Of a stretch of 64,000 bases of DNA, positions 1 to 9,747 are shown piece by piece. Source of the stretch: Pelagibius sp. CAU 1746 (lineage in GTDB: Bacteria; Pseudomonadota; Alphaproteobacteria; Kiloniellales; Kiloniellaceae). The notes beneath the pieces are model-generated. The model saw nothing but the letters and a program-made list of their open reading frames with translations. It did no database searches and was not told where the DNA came from. The stretch spans positions 1,674,001 through 1,738,000 of the forward strand of contig NZ_JBDOQT010000001.1 of the NCBI RefSeq assembly GCF_039839785.1. Reading direction: 5' to 3'. The translations under genes and the position numbers were made by a program. Numbering within the stretch: position 1 is the stretch's first letter; each line of letters begins with the position of its first letter.

Positions 1-783
1 TCGCACCGTGATTTCCGGACCGGTAACCTCATGCTCAACGCGGATGGGCTGGCCGCCATTCTGGATTGGGAGTTCGCCGGGTGGTCGGATCCGGCCGAGG
101 ATATCGGCTGGTTCTCGGCCGCCTGCTGGCGCTTTTCCCGCCGCGATCTAGACGGCGGCGGGCTCGGGGCGCTGGAGGACTTCCTGCGCGGCTACCGGCG
201 TGAAACGGGGCGCGGCATCGACCCGGACCGCTTGGCCTTCTGGCAAGCCTATGCCCATCTGCGCTGGGCCGTCATCGCTCTCCAGCAAGGAGAGCGATTC
301 CTGTCCGGTGCGGAAGAGGCGATCGAACCGGCCCTGATCGGACGCCGCGCGGTCGAGATGGAATGGGACCTGCTGACCCTGACCCCGCCGGTCGATCGCT
401 CCGATTTGGAGGCGCTTCCGGAACTGCGGGGGATCGATGTGCCGACGGAGCGGGACCTGCTGCGCATCGCCGATCGAACCTTGCGCGACGACCTCATCCC
501 GGCTTTGCCGTCGGAGAAGCGCCTGGCCGGCCTTATGATCGCAAACGCCCTCGGGATCGTCCGGCGCAGCCTGGCGGAGCCGTCGGGAGGCGGCGGAGAT
601 AGGGCGTTGTCCGAAGGCCTGCGCGCTGGCCGCGTTCCGATGGGGCCGAAGTTATGGCTCCGCTTGCGCGACGACACGGAGCGCCGCCTGACGGTTGCGA
701 ATCCGCGTTTCCTGGAAAGCGCGAAGGCGATCCCGGCCAGCGGCGGCGACGAGCGGCCGCTGCGCAGCGCCAAGGGCGGATAG
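1..783 (+). CDS. Phosphotransferase (aminoglycoside phosphotransferase/choline kinase fold), 5' truncated
   Basis: The reading frame is open from base 1, so the gene starts before the window. The first codons read S-HRDFRTGN-LM, which is the catalytic loop HxDxxxxN of the APH/choline-kinase fold. It is followed by ILDWEFAG, where the Asp coordinates metal like the kinase DFG motif. The N-terminal ATP-binding lobe is therefore missing. The roughly 130 C-terminal residues after the kinase core (from about residue 130 of the visible part) look like the extra helical region often fused to such kinases next to acyl-CoA dehydrogenase-type genes. The substrate cannot be told from this fragment; a role in small-molecule phosphorylation is inferred. 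It converges on pgm with 20 bp between the stops. Confidence 0.75.
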   Translation, partial: SHRDFRTGNLMLNADGLAAILDWEFAGWSDPAEDIGWFSAACWRFSRRDLDGGGLGALEDFLRGYRRETGRGIDPDRLAFWQAYAHLRWAVIALQQGERFLSGAEEAIEPALIGRRAVEMEWDLLTLTPPVDRSDLEALPELRGIDVPTERDLLRIADRTLRDDLIPALPSEKRLAGLMIANALGIVRRSLAEPSGGGGDRALSEGLRAGRVPMGPKLWLRLRDDTERRLTVANPRFLESAKAIPASGGDERPLRSAKGG

Positions 784-803
784 ACCCTGCCTGCCGTCCC
801 GGG

Positions 804-2809
<2,006 letters not shown>

Positions 2810-3144
2810 GCCCGTGGTTGCTCCCACGACGCCAAGCGGCGGGGCTCTCTGAAGCTACGGAGGGCCGAGCGACTTAAAGCAACGACGTAGAGGGCTTTTT
2901 TGGTCTCTGCCGGCCTCTCCAAGGGCCGGGGTCACTGAAGAGGCAGCTACTTCCTTGCCCGCCGTGCGGACCGGGTCTCCCGTTCCAAGCCAAGGCAGCA
3001 CTTTTAGGGGTCGCGACGACCATGCCGTGTTCGGCGTGTTCGCGCGGCAGCCGGTATCGCCTTCGGGCCGCCGTCTCCACCACGGCGGGTCCGCCCAGGC
3101 GGCGCCGGCGCTTCTTGAACGTCGTTTTCTTACGGGAGAGTCCC
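2810..3144 (+). promoter_or_regulatory. Candidate structured 5' leader of ornithine decarboxylase (speF-leader-like)
   Basis: The roughly 335 bases before the decarboxylase hold several stems. These are CGTGG/CCACG (2813-2817/2824-2828), CCGGCC/GGCCGG (2910-2915/2924-2929), CGGG/CCCG (2972-2975/2979-2982) and a perfect 7-bp stem CCGCCGT/ACGGCGG (3068-3074/3082-3088). A long-range 8-bp match AACGACGT (2881-2888) with ACGTCGTT (3119-3126) would close the domain just upstream of the ribosome binding site GGGAGAG (3134-3140). CTCTCC at 2915-2920 could pair with that site. Alphaproteobacterial ornithine decarboxylase genes are known to carry a conserved RNA, the speF motif; placing this sequence in that family is inference. 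Confidence 0.4.
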
Positions 3145-4275
3145 ATGACCGACCGCGTTCGCGAGTTCCTGCGCAGCCACCGCCACGAGGGCCCCTGTCT
3201 CGTCGTCGACCTGGAGGAGGTGCGCCAGAACTACCTGGCGTTCGAGCGCGCCCTGCCGGACAGCCGCATCTTCTACGCCATGAAAGCCAATCCGGCGCCC
3301 GAGATTCTCTCCGCCCTGGCGGCGCTCGGCTCCTGCTTCGACTGCGCCTCGGTGGTGGAGATCGGCGCCGCCCTGGCCGCCGGCGCCACGCCCGAGCGCA
3401 TCTCCTACGGCAACACCATCAAGAAGGAGCGCGACATCGCGACCGCCCACCGCCTGGGCGTCGGCCTCTTTGCCGTCGACTGCATCGAAGAGGTGGAGAA
3501 GGTCGCCCGCGCCGCCCCCGGCGCCCGCGTCTTCTGCCGCATCCTCTGCGACGGCGCCGGGGCCGACTGGCCGCTGTCGCGCAAGTTCGGCTGCACCCCT
3601 GAGCACGCGCCCGAGGTGCTGGAGCACGCCCACCGCCTGGGCCTGGTGGCCGCCGGCATCTCGTTCCACGTCGGTTCGCAGCAGCGCAACACCGAGGCCT
3701 GGGACGCGGCCATCGCCGGCGCCAGCGCGATCTTCCGCACCATGGCCGAGCGCGGCATCCGCCTGACGCTGGTGAACCTGGGCGGCGGCTTCCCGGCCCG
3801 CTACCGCGGCGACGAGCCCGCTGCGGTGCGCTACGGCCAGTCGATCCGCGAGTCGATCCTGCGCCACTTCGGCAACCGCCCGCCCGAGACCATCATCGAG
3901 CCGGGCCGCGGCATGGTCGGCTCCGCCGGCGTGCTGAAGACCGAGGTGGTGCTGATCTCCAAGAAGGACCCCAGCGAGGACACCCGCTGGGTCTATCTGG
4001 ACATCGGCAAGTTCGGCGGTCTGGCCGAGACCATGGACGAGGCGATCCGCTATCCGATCCGCAGCGAGCGCGACGGCGAGGCGGCGGGCCCCTGCGTCGT
4101 CGCCGGTCCGACCTGCGATTCCGCCGACGTGCTCTACGAGAAGACGCCCTACCTGCTGCCGCTGTCGCTGGAGATCGGCGACATGCTGCTCTTCGAGGGC
4201 ACCGGCGCCTACACGACGACCTACGCCTCGGTCGGTTTCAACGGCTTCGCGCCGCTGAAATCCCTCGTGATCTAG
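3145..4275 (+). CDS. Ornithine decarboxylase, fold-type III PLP enzyme
   Basis: Alanine-racemase-fold decarboxylase converting ornithine (possibly also lysine) to putrescine (cadaverine). Of the 376 residues, YAMKAN holds the PLP Schiff-base lysine at K47. HVGSQ (175-179), the glycine loop LGGGF (212-216) and EPGR (252-255) bind PLP and its phosphate. GPTCDSAD carries the catalytic cysteine C324, and the Asp after it is typical of ornithine enzymes. The start is ATG with GGGAGAG eight bases upstream; an in-frame ATG at 3022 lacks a site and would run through the structured leader. It begins a polyamine island with a GNAT gene and homospermidine synthase. The family is commonly annotated speF/odc in alphaproteobacteria. 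Confidence 0.9.
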   Translation: MTDRVREFLRSHRHEGPCLVVDLEEVRQNYLAFERALPDSRIFYAMKANPAPEILSALAALGSCFDCASVVEIGAALAAGATPERISYGNTIKKERDIATAHRLGVGLFAVDCIEEVEKVARAAPGARVFCRILCDGAGADWPLSRKFGCTPEHAPEVLEHAHRLGLVAAGISFHVGSQQRNTEAWDAAIAGASAIFRTMAERGIRLTLVNLGGGFPARYRGDEPAAVRYGQSIRESILRHFGNRPPETIIEPGRGMVGSAGVLKTEVVLISKKDPSEDTRWVYLDIGKFGGLAETMDEAIRYPIRSERDGEAAGPCVVAGPTCDSADVLYEKTPYLLPLSLEIGDMLLFEGTGAYTTTYASVGFNGFAPLKSLVI

Positions 4276-4286
4276 AGGGCCGCTCC

Positions 4287-4835
4287 GTGTACGCGATCGA
4301 CGACGAGGCACCGGGCGAGGCCGGTGCCCGCGAGGCGCTGCTCGATGCGGCGCTGGGCCCGGCGCGCTTCGCGAAGACCTCCGAGCGGCTGCGCGAAGGC
4401 CGCTTGCCGGAGTTGTCCCTGGCCGCCCGCGAGGACGGGAACCTGGTCGGCTCCGTCCGGCTGTGGTCCGTGGCGGCGGCGGGCGGCCGCGGCCTCTTGC
4501 TGCTGGGCCCGCTGGCGGTGACGCTGGAATGCCGGGGTCAGGGCATCGGCGCCGCGCTGCTGCGCCGCGCGCTCAACCGCGCCGCGGCGGCGGGCCACGG
4601 CGCCGTGCTGCTGGTGGGCGATGCGCCCTACTATGGCCGCTTCGGCTTCAGCGCCGCCCCGACCCACCGGCTGGAGATGCCGGGGCCGGTGGAGCGCCAC
4701 CGGTTTCTCGGACAAGAACTGCGCCCCGGCGCCCTGAGTGCCGCCCACGGCCTGCTCTGCGCCGCCGGCCCCTGGCGGCCTCGGGACGCGGCGGCGCCCC
4801 GTTTTTCCGGCACGAGCCCCCGCCGCGCCGCGTGA
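4287..4835 (+). CDS. GNAT family N-acetyltransferase (YhbS-like)
   Basis: A 182-residue GCN5-related acetyltransferase using acetyl-CoA. The acetyl-CoA pyrophosphate loop is CRGQGIGAAL (about residues 75-84), followed by DAPYYGRFGFSAAP, the conserved turn of YhbS-like proteins. The start is GTG, 11 bp after the decarboxylase stop with GAGGG just upstream, so it is probably cotranscribed between ornithine decarboxylase and homospermidine synthase. That position makes a polyamine or polyamine-linked substrate conceivable, but nothing in the sequence fixes the substrate. The C-terminus is Pro/Arg/Ala-rich and looks disordered. Confidence 0.8.
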   Translation: MYAIDDEAPGEAGAREALLDAALGPARFAKTSERLREGRLPELSLAAREDGNLVGSVRLWSVAAAGGRGLLLLGPLAVTLECRGQGIGAALLRRALNRAAAAGHGAVLLVGDAPYYGRFGFSAAPTHRLEMPGPVERHRFLGQELRPGALSAAHGLLCAAGPWRPRDAAAPRFSGTSPRRAA

Positions 4836-4872
4836 TCTGATAGACTGCAAGCGCAGCAAGGGAGACTGAGGC

Positions 4873-6306
4873 ATGACCACCCCCTGGCCTGACTACGGCG
4901 CCATCGGCGGCCCCATCGTCATGATCGGCTTCGGCTCCATCGGCCGCGGCACCCTGCCGTTGATCGAGCGCCATTTCGACTTCGACAGCAGCCGCTTCGT
5001 CGTCGTCGCTCCGGACGATACCGACAAGGAACTGCTGGACGAGCGCGGCATCCGCTTCGTCAAGGCGGCATTGACGCCGGAGAACTACCGCGAACTGCTG
5101 ACGCCGCTGCTGACCGCCGGCGACGGCCAGGGCTTCTGCGTCAACCTCTCGGTCGACGTTTCCTCGCTGGACGTGATGAAGCTGTGCCGCGAGCTGGGGG
5201 TGCTCTATATCGACACGGTGGTCGAACCCTGGCCCGGCTTCTATTTCGACGAGGGCGCCGACCCGGCCGAGCGGACCAACTATGCCCTGCGCGAGACGGT
5301 GCGGCGCGAAAAGGCGCGCAACCCCGGCGGCACCACGGCGGTCTCCTGCTGCGGCGCCAACCCGGGCATGGTCTCCTGGTTCGTCAAGGCGGCGCTGCTG
5401 GATATTGCCAGGGACACCGGCGTCGAGGCCGATACGCCGCAGAGCCGCGAGGACTGGGCGGCGCTCATGCAGCGCCTGGGCGTGAAGGGCGTGCACATCG
5501 CCGAGCGCGATACCCAGCGCGCCCGCGAGCCGCGGCCGATGAACCAGTTCTGGAACACCTGGTCGGTGGAAGGCTTCATCTCCGAGGGTCTGCAGCCGGC
5601 CGAGCTGGGCTGGGGCACCCACGAGAAGTGGATGCCGGACAACGCGCGGAGCTTCGATGCCGGCCCGCAGTGCGCCATCTACCTGCTGCAGCCCGGCGCC
5701 AACACGCGGGTGCGGAGCTGGACGCCGACGGCCCAGGCGCAGTACGGCTTCCTCGTCACCCACAACGAGGCGATCTCCATCGCCGACTACTACACCCTTC
5801 GTGAAGGCGACACCGCGGTCTACCGCCCGACCTGCCACTACGCCTATCATCCCGCCGACGTCGCGGTGCTCAGCCTGCACGAGATGTTCGGGCGCGGCGG
5901 TCAGGCGCCGGAGGCGCACAAGATCCTGGACGAGCACGACATCATCGACGGCATCGACGAACTGGGCGTGCTGCTGTTCGGCCACGCCAGGAACGCCTAC
6001 TGGTACGGCTCGCAGCTCTCGATCAAGGAGACACGCAAGCTGGCGCCCTACCAGAACGCCACCGGCCTGCAGGTCACCTCGGCGGTGCTGGCGGGCATGG
6101 TCTGGGCGCTGGAAAATCCCGAGGCCGGCATCGTCGAGACCGACGAGATGGATCACGCCCGCTGCCTCCAGGTGCAGCGGCCCTATCTCGGCCCGGTCAA
6201 GGGCACCTACACCGACTGGACGCCGCTGACGAACCGGCGCGGCTTCTTCCCGGAAGATACCGACGACAGCGACCCCTGGCAGTTCCGCAACGTCCTGGTG
6301 CGGTGA
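4873..6306 (+). CDS. hss: Homospermidine synthase
   Basis: NAD-dependent enzyme that makes sym-homospermidine from two putrescines (or spermidine plus putrescine), the typical alphaproteobacterial polyamine. The 477 residues match the family. An N-terminal Rossmann dinucleotide loop GFGSIGRG is at residues 18-25, and saccharopine-dehydrogenase-like segments follow (CGANPGMVSWFVK near 160). The ATG follows AGGGAGAC. It is the last gene of the polyamine island, taking up the putrescine made by the decarboxylase upstream. It converges on the DUF6455 gene with nine bases between the stops. Confidence 0.93.
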   Translation: MTTPWPDYGAIGGPIVMIGFGSIGRGTLPLIERHFDFDSSRFVVVAPDDTDKELLDERGIRFVKAALTPENYRELLTPLLTAGDGQGFCVNLSVDVSSLDVMKLCRELGVLYIDTVVEPWPGFYFDEGADPAERTNYALRETVRREKARNPGGTTAVSCCGANPGMVSWFVKAALLDIARDTGVEADTPQSREDWAALMQRLGVKGVHIAERDTQRAREPRPMNQFWNTWSVEGFISEGLQPAELGWGTHEKWMPDNARSFDAGPQCAIYLLQPGANTRVRSWTPTAQAQYGFLVTHNEAISIADYYTLREGDTAVYRPTCHYAYHPADVAVLSLHEMFGRGGQAPEAHKILDEHDIIDGIDELGVLLFGHARNAYWYGSQLSIKETRKLAPYQNATGLQVTSAVLAGMVWALENPEAGIVETDEMDHARCLQVQRPYLGPVKGTYTDWTPLTNRRGFFPEDTDDSDPWQFRNVLVR

Positions 6307-6315
6307 CGCGGCCCC

Positions 6316-6573
6316 CTACTGGGGTTTCTGCGCCGCCAGGCGCCGGGCGTTGGGACAGAAGGCCGGCGGGATCTGCTCCACGCCGCCGTCGGTCGCCTCC
6401 AGCCACCGCTGGCAGCTATCGGTGCGTCCGCAGGCCATGCAGGCCCGCGCGGCGGCGGCCAGCGTGGCGCCCAGACGGTCTTGAGCGAGCTGTCCCGCGT
6501 CGACCCCGCAGCGCTCCATCATCTGGCCCATCAGCTTGCTGTGGAGCTCCATTCGGGAAAGGAAGTTCGTCAT
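6316..6573 (-). CDS. DUF6455 family small cysteine protein
   Basis: An 85-residue protein of the alphaproteobacterial DUF6455 family. It has a helical N-terminus rich in Met (MTNFLSRMELHSKLMGQMM) and a C-terminal cysteine pattern ACMACGRTDSC...FCPNARRL that could bind metal or form disulphides. The chosen ATG has AAGAGGG about ten bases upstream on the minus strand; a longer frame starting at 6651 lacks that. It is the last gene of the minus-strand run descending from puuE, but the 102-bp gap before it leaves cotranscription uncertain. The function is unknown. Confidence 0.7.
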   Translation of the reverse strand: MTNFLSRMELHSKLMGQMMERCGVDAGQLAQDRLGATLAAAARACMACGRTDSCQRWLEATDGGVEQIPPAFCPNARRLAAQKPQ

Positions 6574-6675
6574 CAGGCATGCCCTCTTCTTGGATCCGGG
6601 GCGAGTGTCGGCCATTGCCGCGGCGGCGGCCTTGCGCTGGATCAAATTCACCGTTTCCGGCGTCCGTGAAGAAGG

Positions 6676-7239
6676 CTATTTCACCGCCCTGGCCCAGAGA
6701 TCGAACCTGTTCCGCACGGCCTTGGCTGAGCGGAAGCCGGCGGCTTTCATCAGGGTCACGATGCTGTTCTGAGTAAAGCCGGTCTTGTGCTGCATGCCGT
6801 GTTCGCCCTTGGCGATGGAAGGGCCGTGGCCGTAGAACATATCCAACGGCGTAATCGCGCCCGAGGGAGATTCGTACGCGGTTCCATGAGGGCCGACCTC
6901 CAGGAGGGTCTCCGCCACCTTCTGCAGGTCCGGCATACGCATGAAGAGGTGTCCGCCGGGACGCAGCACCCGGTGAAACTCTCTCAGGGCGACGGGAACT
7001 TCGTGGGCGAAGAGGTGCTCCAGAGCATGGGAGTTCCAGATAGCGTCCACCGAGTCCGAGTCCACCGGGCTCAGATCGGTCATGGAGGCGACGATGTCCG
7101 GCTCGGCCGCCGGATTGATGTCGAGCCGGATCTCTCTCCATTCCGGCGTGTCGTAGTCGGAATGCAGAGCGTTGGGACGCCAGCTTCCGCAGCCGACGTG
7201 AAGCACCACCTTCTGTTTCGCCGGGATTTGGCCTGCCAT
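6676..7239 (-). CDS. Class I SAM-dependent methyltransferase (type 11)
   Basis: A 187-residue methyltransferase. The SAM-binding motif I is LHVGCGSWRPN at about residues 12-22, the acidic post-I loop is RLDINPAAEPDIVASM, and motif IV is AIWNSHALEHL. HRVLRPGGHLFMRMPDL is typical of Methyltransf_11 members, often linked to surface polysaccharide or unknown small-molecule methylation. The start is certain: a perfect AAGGAGG lies seven bases upstream of ATG 7239. The much longer open frame through 8703 is an antisense shadow of the Ntn hydrolase gene. The substrate is unknown. Confidence 0.85.
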   Translation of the reverse strand: MAGQIPAKQKVVLHVGCGSWRPNALHSDYDTPEWREIRLDINPAAEPDIVASMTDLSPVDSDSVDAIWNSHALEHLFAHEVPVALREFHRVLRPGGHLFMRMPDLQKVAETLLEVGPHGTAYESPSGAITPLDMFYGHGPSIAKGEHGMQHKTGFTQNSIVTLMKAAGFRSAKAVRNRFDLWARAVK

Positions 7240-7310
7240 GGCTGCCTCCTTGTCCGGGGAGTCTGCCTGGAGTGCCCGATTGACCGCAAGACCGGTTTTC
7301 GCAACGTCCT

Positions 7311-8918
7311 TCAGGTCTCCGCGACGGCATCGCCCCAGGGGGACAGGGGCTCCGTCGCGCCCCAGTTCTCCCCGGCCTGGCGCAGCACCCCGGCGGGACA
7401 GGCGAAGGCGAAGGGGTAGGGCGCGCGCCGGGTCGTCACCACCTGGTTGTCCGCGCTCAGTTCGCGGAGCGTCTCCGGCGCCAGGCTGTCGTCGGCGATC
7501 ACGGTATCGCCGCCGGAAACGTCGATGCGGGGCTGATGGAAGGCGTCTTCCAGGGACATGCCGAAATCGGCCAGGAAGGAGGCGAGCTGGGCCACCGCCG
7601 GCATGATCTTGCGGCCGCCGGAGGCGCCGAGGGCGAAACGCCGCTCCCCGACCTCGCCGATCAGGGGGCAGACGTTCATCAGGCAGCGCTTGCCCGGCCC
7701 CAGTGAGTTGGGCTTTCCGGGTTCCGGGTCGAACCACATGAGACCGTTGTTGAGCAGCAGGCCGGTGGCGGGCGAGACGACCCGCGCGCCAAAGGCCGAG
7801 AGCAGGGTCTGGGTCACCGCGATCATGTTGCCGTCCTTGTCGGCCACGCAGAAGTGCGTGGTGCAGGCCGGCGCGCGCGGGTCGTCGTTGCCCTCTGCCC
7901 CGCTGTCCTTGGCCCCATGACCGCCTGCGGCATCTCCGTCTGCGGCCAGGCGCTTGGCATAGGCGGCTTTCAGCGCGGCGGCGTAGGCGGCGTAGGTGGC
8001 GCCTACCGGGGCCGTCGCCGGCGTGAAGTCCTCGGCCAGGCGGGCGAAGACCTGGGCGATGGTCGGCCCGGCGGTCAGATGCGGCGTCACGTGGAGCCGC
8101 GCGCCGCGGTAGTCGAAGCTGAGCGCCTCCTGCCATTCGGCCTGATAGGCCTGCAGGTCCGCCAGGCGCAGGGCGCCGCCCTTGGCTTCCACGTCCTTGG
8201 CCAGGGCCGCCGCCAGGTCGCCGTCGTAGAGCGCGCGCGGACCTTGCTCGGCGATCTCCTCCAGGGTCGGCGCCATGGAGGACATGTCGATTCGCTGGTC
8301 GGAGAGCGCGGTCCAGTTGGCGACCCGTGGCCATTGGCCATCGTCCAGGAAACGGGCCGCGGCGTCCGGGTCGCGCGCGAGGTTGCGGGAGGCGGCGGCG
8401 ATCAGCAGCGCCACGTACCAGTCGACCTGGAAGCCCTCCTTGGCGCAGGCGATGGCCGGCTGCAGCAGCTCGCGCCAGGGCAGGGTGCCGTAGCGCGCGT
8501 GGGCCTTGCCCAGGCCGTCGACCAGGCCCGGGACCGCGACGGCGGTGGCGCCCATGACGTTGCGGTCTTCCACCACGGCCTTCCAAGGGAAGAGGTCGCC
8601 GCTGATTTTCTCCCCTGAAAGCGGGAAGTCGGCGGGGTCGAGCCCGGCCGGGGCGCGCATGCCGTAGAACAAAGCCTCCGCCCGGCTTTCGTCCGCGTGC
8701 CACAGCATGGCCGCGCCGCCGCCCGCCGGCCCGCTCATCCAGGGTTCCACCACGCCGAGCACGAAGGAGACCGCGACCGCCGCGTCCACCGCGTTGCCGC
8801 CGGCCGCAAGCACCTCGGCGCCGGTCTCCGCCGCCTTGCGGTGCTGCGCGGCGACGATGCCGTTGTGCGAGGAAGTTGCGGGCTTGCGGACGATCTGGGA
8901 CGAGGAGAAGGACGACAT
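7311..8918 (-). CDS. Gamma-glutamyltransferase-family Ntn hydrolase (possible oxamate amidohydrolase, HpxW-like)
   Basis: A 535-residue N-terminal-nucleophile hydrolase precursor. Self-cleavage is expected before the Thr of CTTHFCVADKDGN (about residue 353), giving large and small subunits; the glycine loop SGPAGGGAAML is near residue 63. There is no signal peptide, unlike secreted glutathione hydrolases. The Arg of the usual DFREMAP motif that holds the glutamyl carboxylate appears replaced (FYGMRAP). HpxW of purine-using enterobacteria is a member of this family acting on oxamate. Position in a ureide operon makes an HpxW-like deamidation step plausible; this is inference, and generic GGT activity is the alternative. 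Confidence 0.8.
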   Translation of the reverse strand: MSSFSSSQIVRKPATSSHNGIVAAQHRKAAETGAEVLAAGGNAVDAAVAVSFVLGVVEPWMSGPAGGGAAMLWHADESRAEALFYGMRAPAGLDPADFPLSGEKISGDLFPWKAVVEDRNVMGATAVAVPGLVDGLGKAHARYGTLPWRELLQPAIACAKEGFQVDWYVALLIAAASRNLARDPDAAARFLDDGQWPRVANWTALSDQRIDMSSMAPTLEEIAEQGPRALYDGDLAAALAKDVEAKGGALRLADLQAYQAEWQEALSFDYRGARLHVTPHLTAGPTIAQVFARLAEDFTPATAPVGATYAAYAAALKAAYAKRLAADGDAAGGHGAKDSGAEGNDDPRAPACTTHFCVADKDGNMIAVTQTLLSAFGARVVSPATGLLLNNGLMWFDPEPGKPNSLGPGKRCLMNVCPLIGEVGERRFALGASGGRKIMPAVAQLASFLADFGMSLEDAFHQPRIDVSGGDTVIADDSLAPETLRELSADNQVVTTRRAPYPFAFACPAGVLRQAGENWGATEPLSPWGDAVAET

Positions 8919-8991
8919 GCGGCGAGAAATACCCTGGAGAGAACGACGAAGCGCGGTGACTCTACAGGCTCCCGCTGCTCTTTCCCATGGC

Positions 8992-9747
8992 CTAGTTTCC
9001 CGTGAGTTGCACCAGGCCGCCGAGCGGGATGAGTTCCTTCGAGGCCGGCGTGCAGGGGCCGCCCTGCCAGTCGCCCTGCCACTGGCTAACGTGCAGCCCG
9101 GCTTCGGAAATCAGGAGTTCCAGCTCATCGCGCGGCGTGAAGCGGATCTGCGAGGCGGCGGTGAGGTGCTTGCCGCTCTCGACGGCGTGGTAGTGGGTCT
9201 CGTAGGTGACGATACCGCTGGCGGCGTCGAAGGTGGCGTCGTTCCAGGCCTCGACGGCCCCCAGGATCGGATGCTGGAGCTGACGCCGCGACTTCTCCGG
9301 CACCCAGTTCTTCCAGGCCTCGGCCGCCGGGTTGCGGCTGTCGAAGAGGAAGCGGCCGCGCGGGTTCAGGTGCAGGGCCATGGTCCGTAGGGCGGCGAGC
9401 TGGTCCTCCGGCGTCAGGAAAACCTGGAAGGCGTGGCCGGTCAGCAGGATGAGGTCGAAGCGCCGGTCCAGGCGCAGGTCGCGGGCGTCGCCCTCCACCC
9501 AAGTCACTTGGCTGCCGCCGGGCCGCGTCCGCGCCACCGCCAGCATGGAAGCGGCGGGATCGACACCCACGACCTCGCATTTCTCCGACAGCTTCGCCGC
9601 CAGCTCGCCGGTGCCGCAGCCAAGGTCCAGCACCGAGCGGGCATTCTTCGCCAGCCCGGCGCAGAATTCGAAGTCCGGCCCCCAGCCGTTCTCCAGGTCG
9701 TAGAACTGGACGAGGTCCGGGTCGTCGTAGAGACGGTCGTCGTTCAC
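8992..9747 (-). CDS. Class I SAM-dependent methyltransferase
   Basis: A 251-residue methyltransferase with motif I VLDLGCGTGELAAKL (about residues 41-55), an acidic loop VVGVDPAASML, EGDARDL and LILLTGHAFQVF. It starts at GTG 9747, whose GTGA overlaps the TGA of the M20 gene, so the two are translationally coupled. The C-terminal beta-rich region is the Methyltransf_25-type extension. The coupling to an amidohydrolase in a ureide operon suggests a shared pathway, but the methyl acceptor is unknown. The longer open frame up to 10305 is antisense to the M20 gene. Confidence 0.85.
   Translation of the reverse strand: MNDDRLYDDPDLVQFYDLENGWGPDFEFCAGLAKNARSVLDLGCGTGELAAKLSEKCEVVGVDPAASMLAVARTRPGGSQVTWVEGDARDLRLDRRFDLILLTGHAFQVFLTPEDQLAALRTMALHLNPRGRFLFDSRNPAAEAWKNWVPEKSRRQLQHPILGAVEAWNDATFDAASGIVTYETHYHAVESGKHLTAASQIRFTPRDELELLISEAGLHVSQWQGDWQGGPCTPASKELIPLGGLVQLTGN

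Noticed and set aside
3022-3144. Extended N-terminus of the ornithine decarboxylase or a leader peptide
   Set aside because: No ribosome binding site at 3022; the segment is Arg/Pro-rich and unlike the family. A short leader peptide cannot be excluded but has no clear start.
6676-8703. A 675-codon frame covering the small methyltransferase and the GGT gene
   Set aside because: Only the last 187 codons make sense, and they have their own perfect ribosome binding site; the rest is a same-strand frame shadow of the GGT gene.
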